From contig NW_027305497.1 in assembly GCF_039555335.1 (NCBI RefSeq), positions 899,501 through 963,500 on the forward strand: DNA of 64,000 nt. The letters run 5' to 3'. Numbering within the stretch: the stretch's first letter is position 1; every line of letters begins with the position of its first letter. The notes beneath the pieces were generated by a model. It did not search any database and was not told the origin of the DNA. It saw only the letters and a list, made by a program, of their open reading frames with translations. This document shows positions 22,101-31,980 of the stretch, in pieces. Position numbers and translations under genes: made by a program. The DNA comes from Amphiura filiformis. Its lineage: Eukaryota > Echinodermata > Ophiuroidea > Amphilepidida > Amphiuridae.

Positions 22101-22410
22101 TATTTTTATTGATTGAGTAGATTCGGTATACTCAATTGTTCTAATTGACTTTTAATTTTCCAATCTGTATTTCAGACCAAATCGAGAGCTCCGCTGTGAT
22201 TTCAGCATTAACGCCTATGCCTTAATTGGACGAAATACGTGGTATTTACTTCCGGGTGAAGATCAAAATGGCTCCGGAACGAGATTAAAAGAGGAGTTTG
22301 AAATCACGTGTCCGTGGATGTCCAGTCATTTCACTGAGTATACTGCAAGACTAGCACACAATGATCTGCTCTCAAACATTAAAGTGGCGCTTGAACAACG
22401 AGTTATTTAA
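19168..22410 (+). CDS. Membrane-anchored SRPBCC/START-like protein, three exons
   Basis: Exons 19168-19364, 21432-21563 and 22176-22410 join in frame into 187 residues plus TAA. Junctions are canonical: acag|gtgaga, tttgcag|aaaag, caa|gtaagt, ttcag|accaaa. Residues about 8-29 (IRCSVLVVAVISILLYFAL) are one hydrophobic segment, likely a signal anchor. The rest reads as an SRPBCC (Bet v 1/START-like) fold: ETEVFIHRPAEDVYKGLSDL begins it (first strand and helix), the middle ends PITYNVTMEF, and SHFTEYTARLAHNDLL is a likely C-terminal helix. Such proteins hold hydrophobic ligands, but the ligand and role here are unknown. The introns hold MITEs (19661-19943, 20090-20348). The fold is inferred from pattern by eye; the gene model is firmer than the family name. 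Confidence 0.75.
19661..19943. mobile_element. PIF/Harbinger-like MITE with TAA target duplication
   Basis: GGGACCGTTCACAAACACTT at the left and AAGTGTTTGCGAACGTTCCC at the right are inverted. TAA precedes (19658-19660) and follows (19944-19946). The 3-bp TAA duplication fits PIF/Harbinger. Inner words gcctgatgcaaaaa/tttttgcatcaggc extend the pairing. It lies in intron 1 of the SRPBCC gene. Confidence 0.75.
20090..20348. mobile_element. MITE, GTGATGCGATCAAGC ends, AATT flanks
   Basis: It starts GTGATGCGATCAAGCCAAAT and ends ATTTTGCTTGATCGCATCAC. AATT flanks both sides (20086-20089, 20349-20352), a likely 4-bp duplication. A second member lies at 45371-45620 in a TRPM intron. It does not code. 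Confidence 0.75.
20430..20760. repeat. Two-copy direct repeat, ~178-bp period
   Basis: The block starting cactcaatgta(g/t)gtgaaagacgtct occurs at about 20439 and again at about 20608 (cttatttgcaaaaaaccaaattat, gtcaaattttaaagttgg), with moderate divergence. It lies in intron 1 of the SRPBCC gene. Confidence 0.65.
20830..21070. repeat. Dispersed repeat related to the flanks of box element 1
   Basis: Words ttaaattgtattgtgttgtaaactttca...ttcttttgt and gatggaa...gaggtgtaggaacgcgtgaaattgga recur in diverged form on the two sides of the element at 3174-4624 (3128-3165 and 4630-4735). This suggests that element 1 was inserted into a copy of this repeat. Confidence 0.45.
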
Positions 22411-22714
22411 ATTAGTTAAAACCGAAAGTTTCATACAAATCTCCAACATGTAGGTCCTAAATACAATCTGACTTCATCAGCTAGCTGCGATGAACAATGC
22501 TAGTTGCCAAATGACGAACCCCAAAAGTCAAGTAACATGATGAAAAAGGTTTCTTGAGGAGTATTGGATCTCAAACTTGATGATTTAAATATAGTCCTTT
22601 GTCCATCTTTATTGTGGTGTGTGCTGCGTAGTATACTGTACGGCCTAAAAAGATTTGTATTGCCCTTGTTGACCAACCCTAAAACCTGAAATAATAGGGT
22701 TGAGTTTTTTTTTT
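22411..22714. other. 3' flank of the SRPBCC gene
   Basis: No further exon, clear polyadenylation signal or repeat pair is visible here. The minus ORF 22500-22754 is not coding as far as I can tell. Confidence 0.35.
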
Positions 22715-22985
22715 TATATATACAGAGCTTTGTTTCAAAACCCCTTACATCCACTTGATCAATTTTGAGGAAACATCAAAAATCATCAACAAAAGTACTG
22801 ATATACAGGGGTTTGCAACATAAGCAGTTTTTGGCAGGATGCTTAGGTAGGATGAGCATCCCACCAAAAACTGCTTTGGTTGAAAACCCTCTTATATCAG
22901 TGATTTTTCGGATGATTTTTTGATGTGTTCTCAAAATTGCTCAAGTGGATGTAAGGGGTTTTGAAAGAAAGCTCTTCATTATACA
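22715..22985. mobile_element. Foldback MITE
   Basis: gagctttgtttcaaaacccc...ttacatccacttga is mirrored by tcaagtggatgtaaggggttttgaaagaaagctc. Inner arms tgagcatcc and agcagtttttggcaggatgc / gcatcccaccaaaaactgct pair around 22855. It does not code. Confidence 0.7.
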
Positions 22986-23404
22986 ATTTATATTTGAATT
23001 TTTATATTTGGTATAAAATACACAACATTGTTGTGCCTGTTTGTAATTCGTACTACACAACTCTGATATGATAGCAAACAAGTCTAAGAAACCCTACAAA
23101 TCATTGTTTACCATGGTTTTTGTGGTGAACTTGCATTTCTTGATTATTGTATGTTGCAAAAAAACAAGAACAATAACAACAAAACCCGACAAACAGACTT
23201 TCGAGCTCCAAGGACAATATAAATCTTGTTTTAGGCCTAAGCAGTGTTCAGGATTCTTGTAAATGAAGAAAGCTTAACAATCAACCTTTCTTCTTGTTCA
23301 CGCAACGCAATATTACATCATTCGCCTGGTCTAATATGCGTGGAATTATTCAGCATTCAAATTTCTCTTACATATGAACAAGATCTTGGTCAGATGTCTA
23401 GGTA

Positions 23405-23868
23405 TAGGGTCCACTACTTATAAGTTTCCCCTAAATACTTTTTAAAATAAGTCGAAAATTCATTTACGAAATGTAAAAATATATGTATATCCCTATTTGT
23501 TTTACCCCTGTGGACCAATTTATAGCGTCACGCATCATTGCGTTCAGTCACAATTGTTACTTGTTTAATAAAAGAGGCCGTTTTAAAAGTTGCACCTGTG
23601 TCCATAGCAGTCAGGTTTTCTTTAACAAACACATAAATAACCTATACTCCTATGGACTAAGATGCAACTTTAAACGCTGTTTAAAACGGCTTTTTTTTAA
23701 CATAATGAACCATTGGGACTGAACGCAATGACGTGTGACGCTATAATTTGGTCCATGTGTAAAACAAATACGGCTGCACATATATTTCTACACGTTTGCA
23801 TTTCGTTAATATGTTTCGATTTATTTTAAAAAAGTATTTAGGGGGGAGCTTATAAGTTGTGGACCCTA
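23405..23868. mobile_element. TA-flanked foldback MITE, TAGGGTCCAC ends
   Basis: TAGGGTCCACTACTTATAAG against CTTATAAGTTGTGGACCCTA, with TA outside on both sides (23403-23404, 23869-23870). The inner arms also pair (ttgtttta(c)ccc...tggaccaattta.agcgtcacgc against gcgtgtgacgctataatttggtcca). It is 464 bp and does not code. Confidence 0.75.
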
Positions 23869-24059
23869 TATTACAAATACATCTAATTTCCTTTACAAAA
23901 AATATGAATTACATGACCTGCTCCGTTTTAGTAGAATGTGAAAGTTGAAGGTAAAAAATTACAATGACATAGAGGTTGCATAATTCTATGTCGATTTAGA
24001 TGCAAATTTATTCAGTGCAAATTGGACCTTTTGTTTATTTGTGTACTGTATATATACCC

Positions 24060-24745
24060 AAGAGACACGGTCTAGGCACACTGATTGACTCCCCCAATGG
24101 TGTTCAATGTTGGAGGAATCAACACTATCTGACTATAGAAAATAGAAGAATTGCCAAAAGAATTTTTCAAAGTCGATTTTTAAAAGAAGAATTTTATGTC
24201 AAGGCATGCATGTGTACGAACAGACAAAGTGGCAGGGTTTCCCGTCTTGGCCAGAGAGTTCGACAGGGTTGCAGCATTGTAGCATTGGCAACTGGGATGG
24301 ATGACTGTCTATTGAAAGATGACAGTTAAGCAATAAGGTACCGGATGACGCCACCCTTTTAGCCACTAGCCATGACGAACTTCAAGATATACTGTTAAGG
24401 TGAATCAAGAGACATGGCTCTGTATATTATCGTAGCCAAAAGCTAGGATTTATAATGGTCATTTGGTAAAATTCAGCAGTTAGACCATCATATAATAGAT
24501 GACGTGGAGGCTCAAAAAATCTCTCAGTTTAACTGTTTTGGAGCTGAAACCACTGTGGAAGGCAGATGAAAATCAGAAGACGGGCAGCAAATTGTAATAA
24601 ATTGTCCAGGACAGACCAATGTGTTGCTATATACACGTAATAAAAGCAATAAAACACGTCTTTTTCAGGTACTTTTCTTCTCTATCGCAACATTTTGATG
24701 TGAGTCGTACATCCTAACTATGGCATATTGTTGGTGCTGGCGCTG
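24060..24745 (+). mobile_element. LINE relic (reverse transcriptase fragment), copy 1
   Basis: Plus-strand translation gives SRLGQRVRQGC near 24235-24272 (the RQG motif region), then DDATLLATSHDELQDILL near 24343-24400 (the YADD-type catalytic region with the leading YA changed), then GMCW-like cwcwr*mL near 24727. This order is that of the reverse transcriptase of RTE/CR1-type LINEs. It is 5'-truncated and carries stops in several places. The same family occurs at 35400-35990; shared words include agaattgccaaaagaattt and ttggtgctggcgc. Confidence 0.65.
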
Positions 24746-24776
24746 AATGCTAATGTTTTAACATTAGCAATATTGT

Positions 24777-24901
24777 GAGATTGCGATTTCCAAACGTACG
24801 TATCGAACGCCCGTGTAATCTATTCAAAATCACTCTCATGTAACGGGATTTTGAATAGATTGCACGGGCGATTGATACGTACGTTTGGAAATCGCAATCT
24901 C
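24777..24901. repeat. Near-perfect 55-bp hairpin MITE
   Basis: 24777-24831 and 24847-24901 are reverse complements with only a few mismatches (gagattgcgatttccaaacg against cgtttggaaatcgcaatctc), around a loop of 15 bases. It does not code. It abuts the LINE relic. Confidence 0.8.
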
Positions 24902-25073
24902 TCTAACAACTCAAAATGATCACAATAATAACAGATTTACGTTGGCGACCTGTTAACATTTCTATATAATCGGACTACAATACACATAAATATAAACACA
25001 ATTATATTCTTTGAAATATATAAGCGTTCAACTTGATTCTGGTTTTAAATATTTAGATTATTAATTTAAAGTG

Positions 25074-26172
25074 CTATTTGTTGATTTTTGCAGCATGCCT
25101 TGATAATGATAGGGACAGCGGAAGTGAGAAAATATTTCTCTTATCTTGTACATTCAAACTGGTAATACCTTCCCAGATAGCCTTTCTATAGAAGGGACTG
25201 CAACCAATATAAATTAAGGGATTGCATGTGGCGTTTATAAACACTAAAGTGCGTCCAATGATAACCAGACTACCGTAAAACGCTGGAGAAAATAATTCTG
25301 CTCCAGTGAGATGGCGTATGATGTAATGTAGATCAGCAAGGCGTGATGGGCTTTGACATATAAAGAAAACCCAACCCATTGATGATCAGAAGCCGTGCAA
25401 CTTGGTTTCGAACTTTGTTCGGATTACCTGACATCCTGGTCTCATGGTCGTCACTTGTTTGCATCCTGTTTCCAAGAGTGTACACAATCCTACTATACAT
25501 GTAAAAGTTAATAGGAAAAACCAGGAAGAATGGTAAAGTCTGGACTATTTCTGACGATACTGGTATTATGGGGTGTACAGCTAAACACATTTTGCGAATT
25601 TTAGGGTATGATGAATAAGGTTTTTCGTCAGAAGGCCAAATAATGCATTGGATGTGTAAATTTGAAAAACGAAGAACTCCGTACGATGCAATGATAAAAC
25701 TGGTGATCCAAATGATGCATACTATTTTAGTGTTACGTTTCTTATCGGCTATGACGCGTAACTTCAAAGGATAACATATAGCGTAAAACCGCTCAGCAGT
25801 AACTGATGTAAGTAGAAGCAGTGACGCCGTGTAGGTTAAAAGAAGTGGAAATATGGACGCAAAGCAACCAACCCAAGACTGAAATGCTACGTCAAATCTC
25901 AGCGGCGACGCGTTGTAATGCCACATGTAACTCGAAGTCGAAACGGTGATGAAGAAGGCGTCGCAGACGGCAACCTGTACTAGGTACACATTGGTGATGG
26001 TACGCATTCGTGGTATGCGTGCTACTGCGATGAGAAATGCAACGTTACCAAGAAAACCTATGACCAATACACATGGCATTATGGTTGTGATAAAAAGACG
26101 TTCTGTTTTGGAGTAAAAAGCTGTTTCAGCCTTTTCGACCACAGATAAGTTGTTGACGTCAGAGCAGTTCAT
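25074..26172 (-). CDS. Class A GPCR, single exon, one frameshift (copy 1)
   Basis: An intronless rhodopsin-type receptor read on the minus strand from ATG at 26172-26170. It has an N-terminal glycosylation site (NCS), TM1 with GFLGN (the conserved Asn), TM2 with the D of QVAVCDAFF, the TM3 cysteine in SWVGCFAS, ERF in place of DRY (TAERFYAICYPL), ECL2 cysteine CIIW, TM6 with CQSP in place of CWxP, and TM7 NPLIY. The frame changes once, in TM6, at a run of four A on the plus strand (about 25366-25369), where copy 2 has one base fewer. With that base aside the length would be about 365 residues. It is either a recent pseudogene, an allele or an assembly error. It looks like a peptide receptor (TRH-receptor-like), but the ligand is unknown. 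Confidence 0.8.
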
Positions 26173-26259
26173 TTTGTTTACAATGGTTTATGGCAGTTCA
26201 GTAGCTTCAGCGACAAGTTGTGTGGCTTCAGATTGTCCTAACATTAGTGAAATAGTCTC

Positions 26260-26950
26260 GCTCTTAAATGATTGGGAATATCTCGAATCCCAAAATGAGC
26301 AGTCTCCAAAGTATCATTAAAACTCGAAATTGCAATTTGATGGCCGTGGTGATTTTCATTTAGTGCTGATGACGACCGTCCTAAAAAGTGCCCATTATTG
26401 TTAGAAGACAAGGTTGCTACGTCGGCGTTTATTTTATAGGCCTATTGGCTCGCATCCAAACACTTTACTTGGAAAACCACTTTTATCGCCCATTATTGTG
26501 ATTGAGTAGTTCCTATAGGTAAAATACAAGAACGACAACACAAGTAACCATTTCATGTGTTTACTGCATATTTACAACATGATAATTAACTTTATACTGA
26601 TGTAAATTGTTGTTGCCATGGTGATTTTTCTATTGTGAATTCTAACAATAACAACATTTGTAAAACAGACTATTGAACAGCAGGTGGTTACTAAAAGTTA
26701 AGAAAATACTTTTTGGGCAGGACCGGAAAGGTCGTTTATATAAACATTTGAAATTAAATTATACCTATTCACTTTGCTTGTTTTGTCTTTAGTTCAACAC
26801 AGAATGTGTTTACATACTAACCATGATCGAAGCAGAGAAAGAACACAAACGTCGCGACGGGTTCGAGGTTTCAATTATAAAAGTTTCACAAATAACACAA
26901 ACGAACATAACAAGACGAACGAAAGTGTTTTAGTCTTTACGAATAACAAC
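26260..26950. repeat. ~650-bp segment repeated in reverse at 36080-36690
   Basis: From ctcgaatcccaaaatg near 26275 through aggtaaaatacaagaacgac, gttgccatggtga, aacagcaggtggtta and tcaacacagaatgtgtttac to aaagtttcacaaa near 26885, the sequence recurs in reverse complement at 36690 down to 36080 with modest divergence. It lies directly upstream of the 5' end of GPCR copy 1. The plus ORF 26774-27001 falls in it but has no known match. It may be a segmental duplication or a non-autonomous element. Confidence 0.65.
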
Positions 26951-26999
26951 GTTTTAACTCTCTTCGAGATATCTTATAATGTTCTTGAATTAAAGTTTT

Positions 27000-27750
27000 A
27001 ACTTCAACACTACACTATTTTTCGCTTACCTGGAATGTTTTCACTAGTCCGACTAGCGTCTTCAGCAAATGGTGATGCTTTGATGATATCTTGTCTACAA
27101 TCGGGATATTCCTCACTCATGACGTCATGTGACAGACAGTATGACGTCATATGATGTTACGATGTAGCCCCCCGGGCATCAGCAGGTTATCCCAAATAGG
27201 ATCTATTTCAAACCCTTGGTCACGATTTAGTCTTCGTTTTCGAGTCTTTATGTGAATGGCTTCAAGAACTCTCCGAGAATATTTTTTCTCTCCCCGTTAG
27301 AGAACATTGACGTTTTCCCAATCAATCTGGTGACTTTTGGATTTTACAACATGTTCCCTGACGTCCACTGATTTGTGTTCGCTGAGCTTTTTTTCAAGCT
27401 TCCTGGCGGATTCACCCATGTAACTAGCATCACAGTCAGCGCAGCTTATTTCATAAACGATAGTGCACTCCTAAGCGTATTCTGTTGTTTGAAGGAGGCG
27501 GATACTCCCGCGGTCCTGAAAGCTCTGCGTAACTTCTATGTAAGGTAAGGTGACGCAGGGTGACGAAACCTTTATTGGCAGTCTCTGAGTCTTGATTCTG
27601 TCCCTTTCCTTTAGATGCCGCGAAAGAAACTCCGGTCATTATAGCCGCAGTTCCTTAGTGCGTTCTTCACATGGGCTATCTCCTCTTCTTTATCTACCCA
27701 GAGTTCCAGTTTCCACATAAAAGCCGCTGCTTTCTAACTGATGTCATGTT
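27000..27750 (-). mobile_element. Penelope-like relic with GIY-YIG endonuclease, minus strand
   Basis: Minus-strand translation gives EEEIAHVKNALRNCGYND near 27690-27640, then CADCDASYMGESARKLEKKL near 27450-27395, SQIDWENVNVL-like hqIDWENVNVL, and LEAIHIKTRKRRLNRDQGF near 27265-27215. This is the GIY-YIG domain order of Penelope-like elements (C..C, YxGE, IDW, EAIxI, LNRD). It is 5'-truncated and broken, with several breaks. It is a different lineage from 16720-17826, because the domain keeps the CxxC knuckle and a longer tail. Confidence 0.75.
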
Positions 27751-28140
27751 ACCACAATGTTGACTCCTATATGGATATATCAATGTGTCTATACAGATGT
27801 CATAGCGCTCTCCTAGGGTTTGCCACTATGATGTAGCAACAAGTAAATTTCAAATTCAAATTGGTACTGCTCGCACTGAATGCATTTCAAGGTTACCTAA
27901 ATAGATGATTGATTGGTATGTCTCCGTGAAGAAAAATCAACCTTATATTTGACTATTTTAGCTTTCAAAATTCCTAAGACATGGATCTCCTTAGAATTTT
28001 TTTTTTCAATCCTACTGCATTCTGTCTTCGAAAGCTCTCAATATGTCCTTGCATCTTTCAAGGCAACTGTCTTGACGTGCGGCTATGCGGCCAAAATATT
28101 AGGTGAGAGCTTGACATGATTTTGATCAGGCAAAGTAAAC
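27751..28140. other. No gene seen
   Basis: The small plus ORF 27913-28119 has no recognisable product. No repeat pair is visible. Confidence 0.35.
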
Positions 28141-28864
28141 CAGGGGCGTAGCCAAGGGGATCCCAGTGAACAGTGGCGTAGCCAGGATTTTGGAACCGAG
28201 GGAGCACAACTTGTAAATGTACCGACGGAAATATTTTTTACCGACGGAAGTTGTGATTTGTTGACCCACAATTTTTTTGCCTGGTTTGAAAAAGTGAAGA
28301 GCAAAAAAAAAAAGGATTATAGGTGGTACCATCATTTTTTTTTACAATTCTCCCCTTTTTTCCGTCACCCTGGGTAAAAAATAGTATATTGTTAACCCAA
28401 TTTGTTTTCACCAACGCCTTCCGTCTACCGACGGCCTTACATGAACCGACGGCCATGACGAGCGGGGGGGGGGGAGGCACCGGTCCCCTGCTCCCCCTCC
28501 CCACTGGCTACGCCACTGCCAGTGAATTACCACCCCAGGAATAAATTGGGGACGGCAAAGAGTAAAGTGACTTTTAAATGACTAAAAATGGGACAAATAT
28601 TGCCAAATGGGGACAGAGGTTTCGCTTTGCCTCCCCACACTAACATATTGGCTACTGAAGCACACTCTTCTTTAAACCAATCACTAGTTCGTGTTCCACA
28701 CCTGGGAGGATAACCCAAGGAAAGTTTTTAGAAGATAAAAAATAAAAAAGCGTCATAAAATTGACTGAAAAATTGGCTCCCCCCCCCCCTATTCCACAAT
28801 GGGACAAAAATTGACAAATGGGTATGCTTTTCCCCAGCACACAAAAAGGATGGCTACACCCCTG
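28141..28864. mobile_element. hAT-like element, CAGGGGCGTAGCC ends (outer)
   Basis: It starts CAGGGGCGTAGCCAAGG and ends GGATGGCTACACCCCTG. Flanks are not an obvious 8-bp repeat (aagtaaac against cgcgtcaa), so the duplication has decayed or one edge is misplaced. It is interrupted by the younger element at 28171-28518. There is no transposase. Confidence 0.55.
28171..28518. mobile_element. hAT-like MITE, CAGTGGCGTAGCC ends, 8-bp duplication
   Basis: CAGTGGCGTAGCCAGG at the left and CCACTGGCTACGCCACTG at the right. CCAGTGAA stands exactly on both sides (28163-28170, 28519-28526), a perfect 8-bp hAT-type duplication. It has no coding capacity; ORFs 28238-28504 and 28323-28544 are by-products. 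Confidence 0.85.
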
Positions 28865-29370
28865 CGCGTCAATTACTGCTGGCTGCCCATATCATACCTA
28901 GTAATCGCACCGATTGAGAAACAAATACAGTAGCGATTGTTAATAGCTACCAGGAAATTCAATCGCTGGTAGCTAGCAACAGCCATTTGTATCGCACCCA
29001 AGTTCAAATGGCAGTGATTTGACGCTGCTGATGTTAGCGACTTCCGATAGAACTACCGGATGTGGACACAAAGTGCGAAGTAGTACGACACTAGTGTAAA
29101 AACACATTCTAGAAATTAATGAATCTAATAGGAAATGAGACTGCACATCAAATTGTTTTGATATCTAAATGAAATGGTCATCGTCATTGTGAACCGTTAC
29201 CCCACGGTTTGGTATTCCGAATGGATTGTTGTTGCTGAAACCCGCGAAAGGATATTTGTTTCCAAACCAAAATAAGTAACTGTTTATTCTTTAAACATTT
29301 TTAAAGGTTAAAAAGCTACGTTCATTTTGGTGCAATGATTTTAGTTGTTATAATATACAAATTTGAAATT
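28865..29370. other. No gene seen
   Basis: This 500-base stretch shows no ORF or inverted repeat beyond a short pair near 28945-28975 (agcgattgttaatagctacc / ggtagctagcaac). Confidence 0.35.
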
Positions 29371-29373
29371 ATA

Positions 29374-29760
29374 TTGTATAGTATGTTTCAAATAAATGCA
29401 TTCATACGATAAAAGGAAAGAAATGGCTAGGTGCTGACCAAAAGAAAATTCATAAAACAAACATAATGCGCAAATATATTTTCGAAATAGCAAAATGCAA
29501 ATAATTGTATAGTATGTTTCAAATAAATGCATTCATACGATAAAAGGAAAGAAATGGCTAGGTGCTGACCAAAAGAAAATTCATAAAGCAAACATAATGC
29601 GCAAATATATTTTCGAAATAGCAAAATGCAAATAATTGTATAGTATGTTTCAAATAAATGCATTCATACGATAAAAGGAAAGAAATGGCTAGGTGCTGAC
29701 CAAGAGAAAATTCATAAAACAAATATGCGCAAATATATTTTCGAAATAGCAAAATGCAGA
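29374..29760. repeat. 131-bp tandem repeat, three copies
   Basis: The word aggtgctgacc occurs at 29429, 29560 and 29691, giving a period of exactly 131. The copies are nearly identical (tgtatagtatgtttcaaataa to cgaaatagcaaaatgca); the third lacks a few bases. The minus ORFs spanning it repeat the same peptide and are by-products. Confidence 0.9.
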
Positions 29761-30599
29761 TAATTAACTTTATATTTTATTGGAAAATAATGGGCTCTTC
29801 CATTTAAAATCATTCTACCCCTGTGGAATATTTTGCAAGCCCATACTCCCCCTGTATAGTGGCCTTACATATATATCTTTCACAATTTGAATGAGTATTT
29901 CAAAAGGAAGTCACCAAATTGTCTATTCTATTCGAAACATATATTCCCTCTGTGGAAGACTTCGGCTAAATCTTCCACAGGGGGAGTGTGGATTGTGGAT
30001 CGAATAGCCCTATAGAGCCTACACGTCTTCCTTATTTAAGACACGTTATATAGGTGATATAATTAATATTCTCCTTTATTTATAATAGCTGGAGGGAAAA
30101 CCAGTTCGATAACTTGATGTAAATAATAAGACCATCGTGCATCGTTTTGAACAACGTTGCCTTACAACAACATCTATGCACGTCGACATATGAAATCACA
30201 AATAATTGCATTCAAATACAAGCCCATGTTAAAAACGTTTAGTACTTAAAATTGCTCTCAAATTTAGGGTTGAATTTGTGATTCATTTTAATGTTCAAAC
30301 TGATTCAAACATTATCGTCATAGAGATTGAGGTGTTAGTAGGCTGTGGACTTCGCGGGCATTGACGAGCGCTTTCATAACTCTGGACGTAGGCTCACGTA
30401 GCATAAATTTTATGGAGTTTGCATACATTTCTTAAATCTCGTCTGGTTTCGATATTCGCGCATAAATGCATACACATACTGTATTATTGAAATGCCCTGG
30501 TAGACATCAAAAACCCTGTGGATTTCTTAGGAACAATTTACATAGTCATAAGCCACAACCTTTTGATTAAGTTACCGGAATATTCCAAACGCAACAAAA
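29761..30599. other. 5' flank of GPCR copy 2
   Basis: It contains a short inverted pair (ccctctgtggaagact / atcttccacaggggga, 29946-29986) of a type also seen at 60285-60390. No exon or clear promoter element is visible before the ATG at 30600. Confidence 0.35.
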
Positions 30600-31702
30600 A
30601 TGAACTGCTCTAGTATTAAAACAATTTCTACTTTCCAGGAAGCCCAAACAATATTTTATTCAGAAACAGAGCATGTTTTTATCACAGTACTGATGCCATG
30701 TGTTTTGGTCATAGGTTTCTTCGGTAACATTATATTTCTCATCGCAGTAGCACGCATACCACGAATGCGTACTATCACCAACATGTACCTCGCGCAGGTT
30801 GCAGTTTGCGATACCTTCTTTGTCACCATTGCTACTTCGAGTTACATATGGCATTACAACGCATCGCCGCTGAGATTTCACACCGATTTTCAATCTTGGT
30901 TCGGTTGCTTTGCTTCTTTTTCCCTCTTATCCTAACATACATGGTGTCATTATTTCTTATAACATTAGTTACGGCTGAGCGATTTTACGCTATCTGCTAT
31001 CCTTTGAAGTTACGCGTCATCACCGGTAAAAAACGTAACACCAAAATAATATGTGTTATTTGGATGATCAGCATCGTTATTGCTTCATATGGTGTATTGC
31101 GCTTTTCAAATCTACATACCCAGTGTATCATATGGCCTTCGGAAGAAGAACCATATTCATCATACCCTGGATCTCGAAAATTGTGTCTAGCTGTACATCC
31201 CGCTATACCAGTATCGTCAGAAATCAGTCAGACGTTGCCGTTCTATGTGGTCTTTCCGATAAATCTATACATGTATGCACGGATTATATACGCTCTTGGA
31301 AACAGAATGCAACCAAGCGACGAATCCGATACCACGATGACGGCTAATCAGAGCAAAGTTCGCAACCAAGTTGCAAGGCTTTTAATCATCAATGGGTTGG
31401 CTTTCTTTACATGCCAGAACCCATCACGCCTTGGTGATTTGCATTACATCATATTTCATCTTACAGGAACAGAAATATTTTCTCAAACGCTCTATGGTAA
31501 TCTCGTCATATTTGGGCGTACTTTGCTCTTTCTGAATTCAGCAGTCAATCCGCTAATTTACTTTGGATGTAGTCCGTTTTATCGAAAAGCCATCTGGGAA
31601 GCGATTACCAGATGGGAATTACCAGACAAGACAAAGACTCAGTCACACCCGAAGACATTATCAAGCAATGTCCAGATTAGCTACCAAGAAGGTCGTGTGT
31701 AG
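30600..31702 (+). CDS. Class A GPCR, single exon, one frameshift (copy 2)
   Basis: The paralogue of 25074-26172 in opposite orientation, starting with the same MNCS. TM1 keeps GFFGN, TM2 CDTFF, TM3 the cysteine of SWFGCFAS, then ERF for DRY, ECL2 cysteines in QCIIW and KLCLAV, TM6 CQNP and TM7 NPLIY. The C-tail is short. The frame changes once, at the run of five T (30917-30921) after GCFAS in TM3, where copy 1 has one base more. Otherwise the frame is open for about 367 residues. Since the rest is well kept, either the loss is very recent or the run length is a sequencing error. It is probably a peptide receptor, but the ligand is unknown. Confidence 0.8.
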
Positions 31703-31980
31703 CTGAAACATGTGGATAAAAGTGTCATAAGGAAAATGATAATGTATTATTATCTGCGTGAGTGTCACTTGTTAAAGACGGAAACAATCCACATGTTCAA
31801 TCTTACGTATAGATGTAGACTTACACCAATGTGAATACCATGAAAATGTGACGTAAAAATGCATGATATAATTTAATTTAAAAAAGCATTATATAACAAT
31901 TAGAGAACACAGGGATATCATCTGATAATTAAAAAACAATAAGGCGAAGTTAATTTGCTTGATTCGGTAACGATATTGTA

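Noticed and set aside
29341-29752. Minus-strand ORFs with FETYYTIICILLF repeats
   Set aside because: They are read through the 131-bp tandem repeat and have no other support.
30806-30910. Start of GPCR copy 2 at 30806
   Set aside because: The reading frame from 30806 to about 30915 is out of register with the receptor. The ATG at 30600 begins the same MNCS as copy 1.
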